Assembly: GCF_002127535.1 (NCBI RefSeq)
Contig: NZ_MUBJ01000003.1
Location: forward strand, 141,909-205,908
Length of the DNA: 64,000 nt
Direction: 5' to 3'
Origin: Xenorhabdus vietnamensis
Lineage (GTDB): Bacteria; Pseudomonadota; Gammaproteobacteria; Enterobacterales; Enterobacteriaceae
Made by a program: the position numbers and the translations under genes. The notes under the pieces were generated by a model. The model did not search any database and was not told where the DNA came from. It was given only the letters and a program-made list of their open reading frames with translations. Below, in pieces: positions 1-8,678 of the stretch. Numbering within the stretch: position 1 is the stretch's first letter; each line of letters begins with the position of its first letter.

Positions 1-860
1 GCTGGCCGATATTATTGCTTATTGCGGTTATCGCTGGATTGGTGATTGCTGTTATTAAATTCTGGCAACCTATCAAGGCATTTATTAAAGGTTTTATTCA
101 GGGCTTTAGTGAGGCCAGTGGTTCACTTACACCCATTTCATCTTTATTTAGTGCGATTGGTGGGGCAATTGCTTTTGTTTGGAATGGTGTCAAAGATCTA
201 TTTGGCTGGATTGCCAATTTATTGGCGCCAATACAATATACCAATGAAGAATTACAAGGAGCCACTGAGGCAGGGCGTGCCTTTGGCCAGATAGTAGCAG
301 GGGCTATTGGTTTAATCATGCTGCCAATAAATTTAGTTATTCAGTTTGTTGGGGTATTGGCGCGTTTGTTTATGGCTGCATGGGAATTAATTGGGCAGGG
401 GTGGGAAAAACTATGTAACGCGTTCAGCAATTTTTCACTAGCGGACATGTTCTCCGGTATTGGCGATCTATTAAGTTTCATTCCGGGATTAGAAATGGGA
501 TCTATTGGCGCCAAAATCATTGGAGAAATGGTTGCTGAGCCAATGGAAAAAACAACGATCCCTAATATGGGCATGGGGGAAAATACCCACAAATTAATAG
601 CACAACCTAATAGTGTTTTGCAGGGGCAGCCCCAAGCTATGCTCCAGCCTGTACAAGCAATAAAACCGCAAGAAAACTCGGGAATATTAACGGGTGGAAA
701 TAAACTGGGCATTAATAAAAATGGTTTGATTAACGAGGTCGCCGGTAATTCACAGACCATTAATGATAATAGCCGACGTATTGAAAGCGTAACGCTGAAT
801 ATTTCCAATGGCATAACGCCGGATCAATTAACGGAATGGGAGCACGTGGCTTATGGATGA
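1..860 (+). CDS. Phage tail tape measure protein, C-terminal part (5' end outside window)
   Basis: The reading frame is already open at base 3 and ends at a TGA at 858-860, so this is the last ~285 residues of a longer protein. It opens with hydrophobic glycine/alanine/isoleucine-rich helices (for example LIAVIAGLVIAVIKF) and more apolar stretches near residues 45-65 and 95-125, the pattern of the membrane-like region of tape measure proteins. The C-terminal 90 residues are polar and Asn/Gln-rich. The family sets tail length and is threaded through the tail tube. It overlaps the next gene by 8 bases, and the genes that follow are baseplate genes, which fits the tape measure position in P2/K139-like phages. 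Base composition is clearly AT-richer than the genes after 1190. Identity as tape measure is inferred from hydropathy and gene order rather than a diagnostic motif. Confidence 0.7.
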   Translation, partial: WPILLLIAVIAGLVIAVIKFWQPIKAFIKGFIQGFSEASGSLTPISSLFSAIGGAIAFVWNGVKDLFGWIANLLAPIQYTNEELQGATEAGRAFGQIVAGAIGLIMLPINLVIQFVGVLARLFMAAWELIGQGWEKLCNAFSNFSLADMFSGIGDLLSFIPGLEMGSIGAKIIGEMVAEPMEKTTIPNMGMGENTHKLIAQPNSVLQGQPQAMLQPVQAIKPQENSGILTGGNKLGINKNGLINEVAGNSQTINDNSRRIESVTLNISNGITPDQLTEWEHVAYG

Positions 861-1188
861 GCCTAAATATATTGATTTATTAATTAGTGAGCGTGACTTC
901 ACGCTCAATTCAGGGAATGAACCACTTTTCTGTAATAACCGTATCTCTATTGGACAAGATTGTGTTCACGCAATTATTGAAAGTGGATTGGCAACGAATT
1001 TAATTGCCGAACGCAGTCCGACATTACGGGCTGATATTCATACCCAGATAGTGATATTGGTTGAAAATGATGAGCGGATTATTCCAGGGACGGTCAGCAT
1101 CAATGAAGAATCGCGGACTAAATTATGGATCACGGCTGAAACCTACGATTTTGGTCGTATTAACGTGAGCGTAGGTAATGGAAACTAA
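853..1188 (+). CDS. Small phage tail-region protein, DUF2590-like
   Basis: A 111-residue acidic protein with no signal peptide or membrane segment. The opening (YIDLLISERDFTL), a central ISIGQDCVHAIIESGL and the later VENDERIIPGT match my memory of the DUF2590 family, found between tape measure and baseplate J genes in K139/HP1-type phages; I could not run a profile search. A role in the baseplate is likely by position: the size and strand pattern resemble the gpW-like wedge proteins (T4 gp25 relatives) that usually sit just before gpJ, but no clear gp25 motif is seen. It overlaps the upstream gene by 8 bases and the downstream gene by 11, so translation is probably coupled. Base composition is AT-rich like the tape measure gene and unlike the genes that follow. 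Confidence 0.6.
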   Translation: MDEPKYIDLLISERDFTLNSGNEPLFCNNRISIGQDCVHAIIESGLATNLIAERSPTLRADIHTQIVILVENDERIIPGTVSINEESRTKLWITAETYDFGRINVSVGNGN

Positions 1189-2362
1189 ACCGACGATTGA
1201 TTACGAAAAAGTGTTGCGTGACAGCGGGATGCCGACTATGGAAACCGAAATCAGCGCCGCTTTTGCCAAAGCTGTGGATGAGTCAGGACTTATAACCAAC
1301 ACCTCGCGGATGTCTCCCTTTTGGCGGTTGATTAACACCATTGTGACGCGTCCGGTGTTGTGGTTGAAAGAGGCATTAATCAACGTCACGCTGAAAAATA
1401 TGTACCTAGCGACCGCATCGGGTACATGGCTGGATATGTTCGCCTGGGGCGTTAACCTGAAACGTAAACCCGCCTCTGCCGCACAGGGGGTGATCCGTTT
1501 CTATAAGACGGCGGGAGCCTCTGCCGTGACCGTGCCTGCCGGAACGGTGATCCAGACCGAGCGCATTAACGGTGAAATTTACCGGGTCAGCACCACGGAA
1601 AGCGTGGCGATTGCCGAAGGCGTCAGCAGTGCCTTATTGCCTGTGAGGGCAGAAGCCACAGGCGGCGCATTTAACCTTGCCCCCGGCTACTTTCGACTTC
1701 TGCCCGTGGCAGTGTCCGGTATTGCGCGGGTACAGAATGAAGAGGGCTGGCTGTTAATCCCCGGCGCGGATGCGGAATCCGACGATGATTTACGTGACCG
1801 TTGCCGCAACCAGTATAACCTCGTCGGTCACTATCATACGGATGCGGTTTACCGGGGCATGATTGCCACTGTTGCAGGTTTAAGCATTGACCGGATTTTC
1901 TTCCTGCATGATGCGCCCCGTGGGGCAGGCACCGCCAATGCCTATCTGTTGCTGGATTCGGGCGTCATCAGCCAGCCCTTTATTGAGGCGGTGAACGATT
2001 ACATCACCAATCAGGGCCACCACGGGCACGGCGATGATATGCAGTGCCTGCCGATGCCGGAAACGCATCATAATTTGTCGGTCACGCTGTTTGTGGAAAA
2101 TCTGGCGAACTACAGTCAGGAGCAGATAGCGACATTGAAAACCGATGTTGGAAACCTTATCCGCTGCGCCTTTCGGGAAAATACCGACTATCAGGTGAAG
2201 AAAACATGGCCCTACTCGCGTTTTTCTTTTTCCAGCTTAGGGCGCGAAATCCACCGTGAATTCAGCGAGATTGTATCACTGACTTTTTCATTGGGTGACA
2301 TTCTCAGTGAACTGAGTGTACCGAGGCTGAAAACGCTCTCAGTGGAGGTGAAGAATGTCTGA
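1178..2362 (+). CDS. Baseplate assembly protein J family (gp47-like)
   Basis: A 394-residue protein of the baseplate J/gp47 family, which forms the wedge arms of contractile-tail baseplates. Evidence: the N-terminal DYEKVLRDSGMP region, a central beta-rich GVIRFYKTAGASAVTVPAGT segment, the strongly conserved type GADAESDDDLRDRCRNQ (family pattern G.d.Es.e.lR.R), and the later LLLDSGVISQPFIEAVNDYI. Length is normal to slightly long for the family. The ATG at 1178 lies inside the preceding gene, and the end overlaps the gpI-like gene by 8 bases. The coding sequence turns abruptly GC-richer from about base 1190, suggesting that the baseplate genes and the tape measure block have different recent histories. 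Family call is confident; exact homologue (P2 gpJ or K139 counterpart) is not. Confidence 0.88.
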   Translation: METKPTIDYEKVLRDSGMPTMETEISAAFAKAVDESGLITNTSRMSPFWRLINTIVTRPVLWLKEALINVTLKNMYLATASGTWLDMFAWGVNLKRKPASAAQGVIRFYKTAGASAVTVPAGTVIQTERINGEIYRVSTTESVAIAEGVSSALLPVRAEATGGAFNLAPGYFRLLPVAVSGIARVQNEEGWLLIPGADAESDDDLRDRCRNQYNLVGHYHTDAVYRGMIATVAGLSIDRIFFLHDAPRGAGTANAYLLLDSGVISQPFIEAVNDYITNQGHHGHGDDMQCLPMPETHHNLSVTLFVENLANYSQEQIATLKTDVGNLIRCAFRENTDYQVKKTWPYSRFSFSSLGREIHREFSEIVSLTFSLGDILSELSVPRLKTLSVEVKNV

Positions 2363-3011
2363 GTTTAAGGAACATCTTAAGCGGCTGGCCCTGCCCTCAT
2401 GGATGGATAAGGGCGAACCCGCCAAACTGCTCAATGCAGCACGGGAATTCTGGTCACAGGTTTACGGCTGGCTGATATGGCCGCTGGCCCAACTGGATGC
2501 CGAAACTTGTACCGAATCGCTGTTATCGGTGCTGGCCTATCAGCGCGATATCCAGCGCTTTAACGGCGAGCCGCTGCCCCTGTTTCGCAAGCGGGTGAAG
2601 TACGCCTTTATCAACGCGAAAGATGCAGGCAGCATCGCAGGCTTTATTGCCATCTTTGAACGTCTGGGCGTGGGTTATGTGGAATTACTGGAGCGCCAGC
2701 CGGAGATAGACTGGGATGTAATTATTCTACGCCTCAGTGATAGCCAGATAGCGGCCAATCCTGATTTGTTGATGAATATTATCCGCCAGTATGGGCGTAC
2801 CTGTCGCCGTTACCGTTTTGAAGTGATCGCGAAAAATCAGTTATTGATGCGGGTGGGTAGTATAGACGCAGACTATTGCACGTATGCCGCTGCCATTCCG
2901 ACCCAACCATTATTATTAAAAGTGGGGCATATCGCAGGCGTTGCCGTCTGTGACAGTGCCACCCTCAAGGAAAGTACTGCACCGAACGTCACCTACGGTG
3001 CATCATTATAA
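2355..3011 (+). CDS. Phage tail protein I family (baseplate wedge, gpI-like)
   Basis: A 218-residue protein directly after baseplate J and before the fibre gene, the position of P2 gpI. The text also fits: an N-terminal LAAQLDAETC-like stretch (LAQLDAETCTESLLSVLAYQ), then FRKRVKYAFINAKDAGSIAG, matching the gpI pattern in which a short protein must thread the fibre onto the J wedge. Members of this family attach tail fibres to the baseplate. It starts inside the previous gene at ATG 2355 and ends 9 bases before the fibre gene. The C-terminal third (from about residue 165) is a small apolar beta segment ending in VTYGASL that I do not recognise. The call rests on family pattern and order together. 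Confidence 0.8.
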   Translation: MSEFKEHLKRLALPSWMDKGEPAKLLNAAREFWSQVYGWLIWPLAQLDAETCTESLLSVLAYQRDIQRFNGEPLPLFRKRVKYAFINAKDAGSIAGFIAIFERLGVGYVELLERQPEIDWDVIILRLSDSQIAANPDLLMNIIRQYGRTCRRYRFEVIAKNQLLMRVGSIDADYCTYAAAIPTQPLLLKVGHIAGVAVCDSATLKESTAPNVTYGASL

Positions 3012-3020
3012 GGAAATAGT

Positions 3021-4946
3021 ATGTCTTCAGTGATAACGACAGACTTTGAAAAATGGAAAGCGCAACAAGTGACCGCAGTCAAGCCTGTGGTACTGGATGA
3101 ATTTGTTTTCGCGTATCTGCCGGGATTAGATCCGACTCAAGCCATTAGTCGTGATGAGAAATTGCCTGCGACAAATCAAATTGTTCACCGTCAGGCGGTC
3201 AACAAAACCGGACTGGCCAGTGAGAACGCCGTGGCTTACAGCGTCACACTGGGGACGGAAGTGGGTAATTTTGATTTTAACTGGATTGGTCTTATCAATA
3301 AGGCGTCCGGTGTGATTGGCATGATCACCCATGCCCCCGCCCAGAAGAAAATCAAAACCGCCAATGGCTTGCAGGGCAATGTCCTGACCCGCTCTTTCCT
3401 GCTGGAGTTTGACGGTGCGGCGACAGAAACGGCTATCACCACCACGGCGGAAACATGGCAGATTGATTTTACCGCGCGCTTGTCGGGCATGGATGACATG
3501 CAGCGTCTGATTAATACCGACAGTTACGGGGAAGCCGCTTTTTTTGGGGATAGCTTTGCGGTGGTGCGTCAGGGTGAACAGTATATTGTGAAAAAAGGAC
3601 TGGCCTATGTCGGTGGGTTGCGTGGGATATTGGCGTTTGACCAGACATTGAACAGTTTACGTAATACCCGTGTGTATGCGGATTTCAGCTATCAGGGCAA
3701 TCTGGTCAGTCAGTGGCAAACGGTGGTGAAAATGACTGCCGCAAATGAGCTGAACAACTATGTGGATGCAGCAGGCTACCCGCATTACGTATTTGCAGTT
3801 GCTCAGGTTGATGGTAATGGCAATGTGATGGATTTGCGAATCAAAGGGTCATTGAATGAGCGTGATATTGCCAATTTGAATAGTGAACTGGACAGAATGA
3901 AACAAGATTATGCGACCAAGAGTGCATTGAATGTTGTCCGGGACAATGCCAATAACCGCTTATCGAAAGCGGAAAATGGGGCCGATATTCCAGACAAATC
4001 CGCATTCATCAATCACTTGGGGTTACGGGACACAGTGGATTTGGCTAAAAACGCCTATCCCAAAACAGGCGGCATCATTGAGGGGAAAGTTTGGGCTACC
4101 AATGATATTGAAGCCAAAGGCTGGATTGGGGCTACCACACTGTACGATCGCCATAAAGATGGGCGGTGGTCGCAGGCATACAGCGAGGCGTTCCCGCCGA
4201 CAGCGGCAGTGGTTGGCGCCTATTCCCGTGATGAGTCGAATAGCCGTTTCGCACTGAAAAACTCACAGGAAACCTTCACCTGTGGCAACCTGCATGTTGA
4301 TGCAACGCATGACTGGTCTGGTATTGAATTCAAAAAGCCGAGTGGGTACAACACCACACTCACCTCCAATCCTGATAGCCATAAACACATGCTAACCCTC
4401 CGTTATCGCGATCCGGCAGATAATGAGCTGCACTCTGTGGATATCCGAAAGAAATCAGGCTCGATGGCATTAACCGATGAGGCCATTCCTATTGGTGGAA
4501 TAATTATCTGGCTCAGTGAAAAGCCGTATCCCAGCAATTTTCTACCGCTGGAAGGGCAATGGTTTAATGCCCGTGATAATCCTGAATTAGCCCGTCTTTA
4601 TCCGGCAGGTTCGTTACCGGATATGCGGGGGTTCGTTCCCCGTGGTTGGGATAATGGTCGCGGTGTCGATCCGGGACGGCAATTGGCATCGTCACAGGGG
4701 GATGCCATCAGGAATATCACGGGGCAGCTTAATGTCAGGGCTTGGAGTGATTACTCCGTCGTTGAGGATGCTTATTCCGCATTTCATAAATCCCGTGATG
4801 AAACGTCTGGACTGTGGGGAATATCAGGGCAATCCGGTAGAAAAGGCGCTGACATTGTCAGTTTTGATGCGTCCCGCGTTGTGACAACCGCCCATGAAAA
4901 CCGAATGAAAAATATCGCCGTACAATTCTTAGTGAGAGCACGATAA
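3021..4946 (+). CDS. Phage tail fibre protein with N-terminal collar-fibre domain and C-terminal tail-collar domain
   Basis: A 641-residue fibre. The N-terminal ~150 residues (SSVITTDFEKWKAQQ, then FVFAYLPGLDP) match the phage tail-collar fibre N-terminal domain (DUF3751 type) that docks on the baseplate. A middle linker has a helical segment around residues 280-310 (DIANLNSELDRMKQDYATK), probably trimer-forming. The C-terminal part carries a tail-collar-like domain from about residue 495 (IPIGGIIIWLSEKPYPSNFLP, SLPDMRGFVPRGWDNGRG), ending in a receptor-binding tip. A Shine-Dalgarno AAGGA lies 6 to 10 bases before ATG 3021. Stop overlaps the assembly gene by one base (ATAATG). It determines host range of the particle; the actual receptor cannot be read from sequence. 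Confidence 0.88.
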   Translation: MSSVITTDFEKWKAQQVTAVKPVVLDEFVFAYLPGLDPTQAISRDEKLPATNQIVHRQAVNKTGLASENAVAYSVTLGTEVGNFDFNWIGLINKASGVIGMITHAPAQKKIKTANGLQGNVLTRSFLLEFDGAATETAITTTAETWQIDFTARLSGMDDMQRLINTDSYGEAAFFGDSFAVVRQGEQYIVKKGLAYVGGLRGILAFDQTLNSLRNTRVYADFSYQGNLVSQWQTVVKMTAANELNNYVDAAGYPHYVFAVAQVDGNGNVMDLRIKGSLNERDIANLNSELDRMKQDYATKSALNVVRDNANNRLSKAENGADIPDKSAFINHLGLRDTVDLAKNAYPKTGGIIEGKVWATNDIEAKGWIGATTLYDRHKDGRWSQAYSEAFPPTAAVVGAYSRDESNSRFALKNSQETFTCGNLHVDATHDWSGIEFKKPSGYNTTLTSNPDSHKHMLTLRYRDPADNELHSVDIRKKSGSMALTDEAIPIGGIIIWLSEKPYPSNFLPLEGQWFNARDNPELARLYPAGSLPDMRGFVPRGWDNGRGVDPGRQLASSQGDAIRNITGQLNVRAWSDYSVVEDAYSAFHKSRDETSGLWGISGQSGRKGADIVSFDASRVVTTAHENRMKNIAVQFLVRAR

Positions 4947-5563
4947 TGAGTAAATATCAGACAGAATTACCGATTGTAAAATTTGATGAAAATGGGTTTG
5001 CCCATTCTGATGGCTGGGTGCAGGTGTATTGTGCCAGTGAATATACCCGTGAATATCTGGGCACCCGGATAGAGCGCACAATGGCAGGGTTTAGTTTGTC
5101 CGCAGGGGCATACACAGATGCCCCCACATTACCGGAATCCCGCCATTATGCAGTGTGCCGCACTCATGACGGTACAGAATGGGAGCATGTGCCGGATCAC
5201 CGGGGGCAAATGGCTTATCACACCCAATCACGCCAACGTATGGAAATCACGGCGATAGGGAAACTGCCGCCAGAATTGACGCAATCACCGCCTCAAACGT
5301 CCTTTGATTTCTGGAATGGAAAAAAATGGATCACAGACACAACCGCACAACGTCAGCATGAGATACAACAGGCTGAAATTCAATGTCAGTCACTGTCACG
5401 CGAAGCAGAGCAACAAATTACGCTGTTAGAACGTAAAAATCGCTTAGGTATATTAACTGAAACGGAGGTCACGTTATTGCGTGAATGGGAAATTTACAGT
5501 GTCAAACTCGCGGATATTGATTGTTATGCATCGAATATTGACTGGCCGGAGCAACCGAAATAA
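4946..5563 (+). CDS. Tail fibre assembly protein (Tfa family)
   Basis: A 205-residue protein next to the fibre gene. The C-terminal half shows the typical Tfa pattern: a W-x-G-x-x-W element (FDFWNGKKWITD) followed by a charged helix with QQITLLERKNRLGILTE and then LLREWEIYSVKLADID, close to the family's L..W..Y...L..I. Tfa proteins help fibres fold and trimerise and can stay at the tip. The N-terminal half (EYTREYLGTRIERTMAGFSL) resembles the long-form Tfa of Xenorhabdus and Photorhabdus prophages, as I recall it. Starts with ATG overlapping the fibre stop, and its own TAA overlaps the next ATG, so translation is coupled. Fibre/Tfa pairs usually move together. Confidence 0.85.
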   Translation: MSKYQTELPIVKFDENGFAHSDGWVQVYCASEYTREYLGTRIERTMAGFSLSAGAYTDAPTLPESRHYAVCRTHDGTEWEHVPDHRGQMAYHTQSRQRMEITAIGKLPPELTQSPPQTSFDFWNGKKWITDTTAQRQHEIQQAEIQCQSLSREAEQQITLLERKNRLGILTETEVTLLREWEIYSVKLADIDCYASNIDWPEQPK

Positions 5564-6288
5564 TGCGCTGGCAGCGTAAAACTCTGCAACTGTCTCCAGA
5601 TTTATCGGGGCTGTCTGCGGCGATTGTGCCTGTTCATCCGTTTATTTACGGCATCGGGCAACAAACCGACAGCGGCAGTTACTTAAGCCCGGCCAATGCC
5701 ATTGACACGCTGGCAAATAAACTCATGGGGGCAGGCCATATCAACAGCCTGATACTGATGGTGTGCGCCAAAACCCACGCTGAATTTATGCAGCACCTCA
5801 CGCAGTTTTCAGCCGTGCTGCCGCTGCCCACGTTTGCACAGGTCAAGCGGATGGCAAAAACCGCCGAAAGTCTGGCAACGACAAAAATGCAATTGCCGGG
5901 CAAGCCGGGCGGCGGATTACCGCTGCCGCAACCCTTATCAACGGCGACCAGCCGTCAGGCGGTCAATGCGCAATTGATAGCCCAAGCCAACGCACAGGCC
6001 AGCGCGGGCAGCAGTCTTGCCGGGTTAAAATCCCAGTTAACCGCGTTGACCGCCGCCCGGCAATCCGCCTTGCAGCAAGTTACCGATGCCATGAGCGGAT
6101 TGGCGGGAAAATCGGCCACGGTCTGGGCGTTCTCAGGGAAAGGGAGCGGTGCACACGTGGCAGAAAAATTACGTCAGCATATCCCCGAACCGGACGCGGT
6201 TTACACACTGGCAGTTCTGTTTGCCGGGGACGATATCCGCCCATTAGAAAGGATGCTCCATGAGCCAGATTATCACCCTCGCCCTTGA
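5563..6288 (+). CDS. Phage protein of unknown function between fibre and baseplate hub genes
   Basis: I do not recognise this 241-residue protein with confidence. Residues 1-95 are a compact globular part (LSPDLSGLSAAIVPVHPFIYG; ILMVCAKTHAEFMQHLTQFS). Residues 105-190 are a low-complexity Ala/Gln/Ser/Leu stretch with a Pro/Gly hinge (PGKPGGGLPLPQP) and a likely long helix with LKSQLTALTAARQSALQQVT. The last 50 residues are globular again (ATVWAFSGKGSGAHVAEKL). There is no signal peptide or membrane segment. It starts at an ATG overlapping the Tfa stop and overlaps the next gene by 29 bases, so it belongs to the late tail operon. A structural tail or baseplate role is inferred from position only. 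GC content is high, as in the neighbours downstream. Confidence 0.6.
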   Translation: MRWQRKTLQLSPDLSGLSAAIVPVHPFIYGIGQQTDSGSYLSPANAIDTLANKLMGAGHINSLILMVCAKTHAEFMQHLTQFSAVLPLPTFAQVKRMAKTAESLATTKMQLPGKPGGGLPLPQPLSTATSRQAVNAQLIAQANAQASAGSSLAGLKSQLTALTAARQSALQQVTDAMSGLAGKSATVWAFSGKGSGAHVAEKLRQHIPEPDAVYTLAVLFAGDDIRPLERMLHEPDYHPRP

Positions 6289-6796
6289 TGGCGAGGCTAT
6301 TGCGTTAAAAAGCCTGACCGTCACGCCCTCCATGATGTTTCAGGATCAAGACCAGAGCGGCCAGTCTTCCAGTACCGCCGTGGCCGAACAGGGCATCAAA
6401 CCGAAAGAATTGCGCATCACGGGCATAATTCCCTTTACCGAACAGAAAACCCTGTCGCGCCTGTTTGCACTGGCGGAAGCGAAAGACGGCGGTAACCTGA
6501 AACGCTACCGGATTGCCAACCTGACCGCACAGGCCATTAACTTTCGCATCGGTACGTTTACGGGCACGATTGATGCCAGCAAGGTGGACGGCAAACAGGC
6601 ATGGCAGGTCACTTTTACTCTGCGGGAGCATTTATCTGTGGCTGAAAAACGCGATGCTCGTACTGCCGGCAATGTGAAGGCCAAAAAACAAACAAGACAG
6701 GGTGGGGGTGTCGTAGAGGAAGAATCAGAAGAGTTAAGCTGGTTTGAACGCAATGTATTGAAGCCGATTAATGATTGGATAGGGCCTGCCAAATAA
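6260..6796 (+). CDS. Probable baseplate-associated protein
   Basis: A 178-residue protein with a beta-rich N-terminal 125 residues (ITLALDGEAIALKSLTVTPS; PKELRITGIIPFTEQKTLS; AWQVTFTLREHLSVAEKRDA) and a basic then acidic tail (KAKKQTRQ, then EEESEEL) ending in ERNVLKPINDWIGPAK. Proteins of this shape and place, before the hub/spike gene, are called baseplate complex or LysM-type connector proteins in related phages; I see no LysM motif. The start at ATG 6260 sits inside the previous gene with AAAGGATG 6 bases upstream. Its TAA overlaps the next ATG by one base, which decides the start of the hub gene. Function is inferred from neighbours. Confidence 0.55.
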   Translation: MSQIITLALDGEAIALKSLTVTPSMMFQDQDQSGQSSSTAVAEQGIKPKELRITGIIPFTEQKTLSRLFALAEAKDGGNLKRYRIANLTAQAINFRIGTFTGTIDASKVDGKQAWQVTFTLREHLSVAEKRDARTAGNVKAKKQTRQGGGVVEEESEELSWFERNVLKPINDWIGPAK

Positions 6797-8433
6797 TGAC
6801 ACCGATTAACCGACTTCATCTCTCCGGCGATGAGATCCATTTGGTGGATGCCAATCTTATGCTGGAACTTTCATCTTGCGGCCGCGGCTTTATCACGGCA
6901 GAGACAACCACGGATTACACCGGAAAATTGGTGCGCCTCGATGTGGGTTACACAGATTTGTTGCTGCGCTGGTTTACGGGCTATGTGGAGCGTTCGCAGC
7001 CTGCCCAGAACGGCTATCAGCGCCTGTTTGTGCGTGAATTGGTCGGCGTGTTTGACCGTCCGTGGCCGTGTTCGTTTCAGCACCCGACCTTACGCCAGAT
7101 TGTGGGCTGGTTGCAGGAACACAGCGGACTGATGTTTACCCTGCCGGAAGCGCTTTATATTGATAAACCGATCCCGCACTACACCCATAACGGCACGGGC
7201 TACCAGTTGCTGGCGAATCTGGGGCAGGTCTTTGCCATTGAGGATTATATCTGGCATCAATTGCCGGATGGTTCGGTTTATATCGGCAGTTGGGCGCATT
7301 CGATGTTTGCCGGAAAACCTGTTGAAATTCCGAATGAATTCAGCCAAAGTCAGTCCGCTGGCAATGCCATGACAATCCCCATGATCCAATCATTGCGTCC
7401 CGGCTTTGTGGTTAATCAGCAACGGCTGAGTAAGGTCAATCTGAACAATGAGAACATGACAATTACATGGATATCAGCAGGTCAGTCGGAAACCAAAACG
7501 CCTACACAGCGCCAGATTGATGCCACTTACCCCGAATTATCAGCCGGATTGCATTTGCCTAAATTTGCGCGCATTGAGGCACACACGGAAAGTACAGCTA
7601 GCGGTGATATTTCCGATCCTTTCCGGCCACGCTATGCGGTTGATGTGCAATTGCTGGATGATAACGGCAAAGATGCTGCTGCCCCGGTTTACCGTGCCGT
7701 GCCGCTACCTTTGCCGATGGCGGGTGGTGAATCGGGCATGTTCCAGTACCCACCCATTGGCACGGTGGTTGAAATTGCGTTCGAGGGCGGACGACCGGAC
7801 AAACCCTTTATTCGCCAAACTCTGAGCCAAGGCAATACCCTGCCGGATATCCAACCCGGTGAACAGTTGCAGCAGCAGCGGGCGGAAGTCTCGCAGCGCG
7901 TGACACAGGAAGGGAGCTGGATACGCCAGACTGACCAGACGATTAATGAATCGTCCATGCACCGTGAAGTCAGGGCAGACACGGAAAACCGCACCGTCGT
8001 TGCACGGGATACCACGATACAGGCGACGGATAAAATCACGGTCTTGGGAACGTCCACGCTATTGGCGGGCGCTGTCCAGCAAATCGCAGAGGGTGACTAC
8101 AGTGTGGCAACCTCATCGAATTTCGTCGCCAGTGTCGGGAAAGAGGTCACTATCGACGTCGGCCAAACGCTGATTGAGAAAATTGGCCTGCTTAAGCAGA
8201 GCATTGCCGGAGCCAAGCAAGAAATTGTCGCGCCCGTGGTCTGGGTGGGCAGCCAGCAACTTAACGTCATGACCCTGATGTTAGACACACTGGATGTGGT
8301 CAGGGAACTGGCAGAACTGACCGCTGCGCATACCCATCACAACACAGGCACCCCGGAGAACGCCAGCGTGATAAGGAACACGGCGTATAAATCCGATGGG
8401 TTGAAACAGAAGTATTCCCCTGTGATTGGTTAA
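6796..8433 (+). CDS. Baseplate hub/spike protein (late control gpD / VgrG-like)
   Basis: A 545-residue protein. I place the start at ATG 6796, overlapping the previous stop (TAATG), rather than at the TTG 21 bases upstream. Residues 1-300 resemble the gp27-like hub (LHLSGDEIHLVDANLMLEL; FTGYVERSQP; RELVGVFDRPWPCSFQHPTL). Around residue 315 comes a gp5/VgrG-type OB-fold signature (PPIGTVVEIAFEGGRPDKPF). The remainder contains short beta repeats (TVVARDTTIQATDKITVLG) like a spike helix, and ends with an amphipathic region containing AAHTHHNTGTPEN. The family forms the central piercing hub of contractile tails. It is the last phage gene visible, and a hairpin follows at 8609-8635. No lysozyme domain is apparent. 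Confidence 0.82.
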   Translation: MTPINRLHLSGDEIHLVDANLMLELSSCGRGFITAETTTDYTGKLVRLDVGYTDLLLRWFTGYVERSQPAQNGYQRLFVRELVGVFDRPWPCSFQHPTLRQIVGWLQEHSGLMFTLPEALYIDKPIPHYTHNGTGYQLLANLGQVFAIEDYIWHQLPDGSVYIGSWAHSMFAGKPVEIPNEFSQSQSAGNAMTIPMIQSLRPGFVVNQQRLSKVNLNNENMTITWISAGQSETKTPTQRQIDATYPELSAGLHLPKFARIEAHTESTASGDISDPFRPRYAVDVQLLDDNGKDAAAPVYRAVPLPLPMAGGESGMFQYPPIGTVVEIAFEGGRPDKPFIRQTLSQGNTLPDIQPGEQLQQQRAEVSQRVTQEGSWIRQTDQTINESSMHREVRADTENRTVVARDTTIQATDKITVLGTSTLLAGAVQQIAEGDYSVATSSNFVASVGKEVTIDVGQTLIEKIGLLKQSIAGAKQEIVAPVVWVGSQQLNVMTLMLDTLDVVRELAELTAAHTHHNTGTPENASVIRNTAYKSDGLKQKYSPVIG

Positions 8434-8608
8434 TATGACTGTATAATAATTGCACATAATACATTGATACACTTTGCATTAGATTGTGGGCTGTATTCGC
8501 TATTAATGAGCTTTTAAACGAAGGTGTTGATTTGGTGGTTGAAAAACATTCTTTATAGCAATATAGCAATGATATCAGGCTACCATGTGATGATCTCTGT
8601 TTAATAAC

Positions 8609-8635
8609 AAAGCGCTGGTTTTTACCCAGCGCTTT
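8609..8635 (+). terminator. Hairpin downstream of phage tail operon
   Basis: Perfect 10-bp stem (AAAGCGCTGG with CCAGCGCTTT) around a 7-base T/A-rich loop, 175 bases after the hub gene. Only a weak T-tract follows, so rho-independent function on either strand is uncertain. Confidence 0.5.
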
Positions 8636-8678
8636 GTCTATACCAATCTAACTGGAAGATTGATCTGCTTTAATTAAA

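Noticed and set aside
341..814. 157-codon frame opposite the tape measure gene
   Set aside because: Antisense within an overlapping phage operon, no start signals and no family features.
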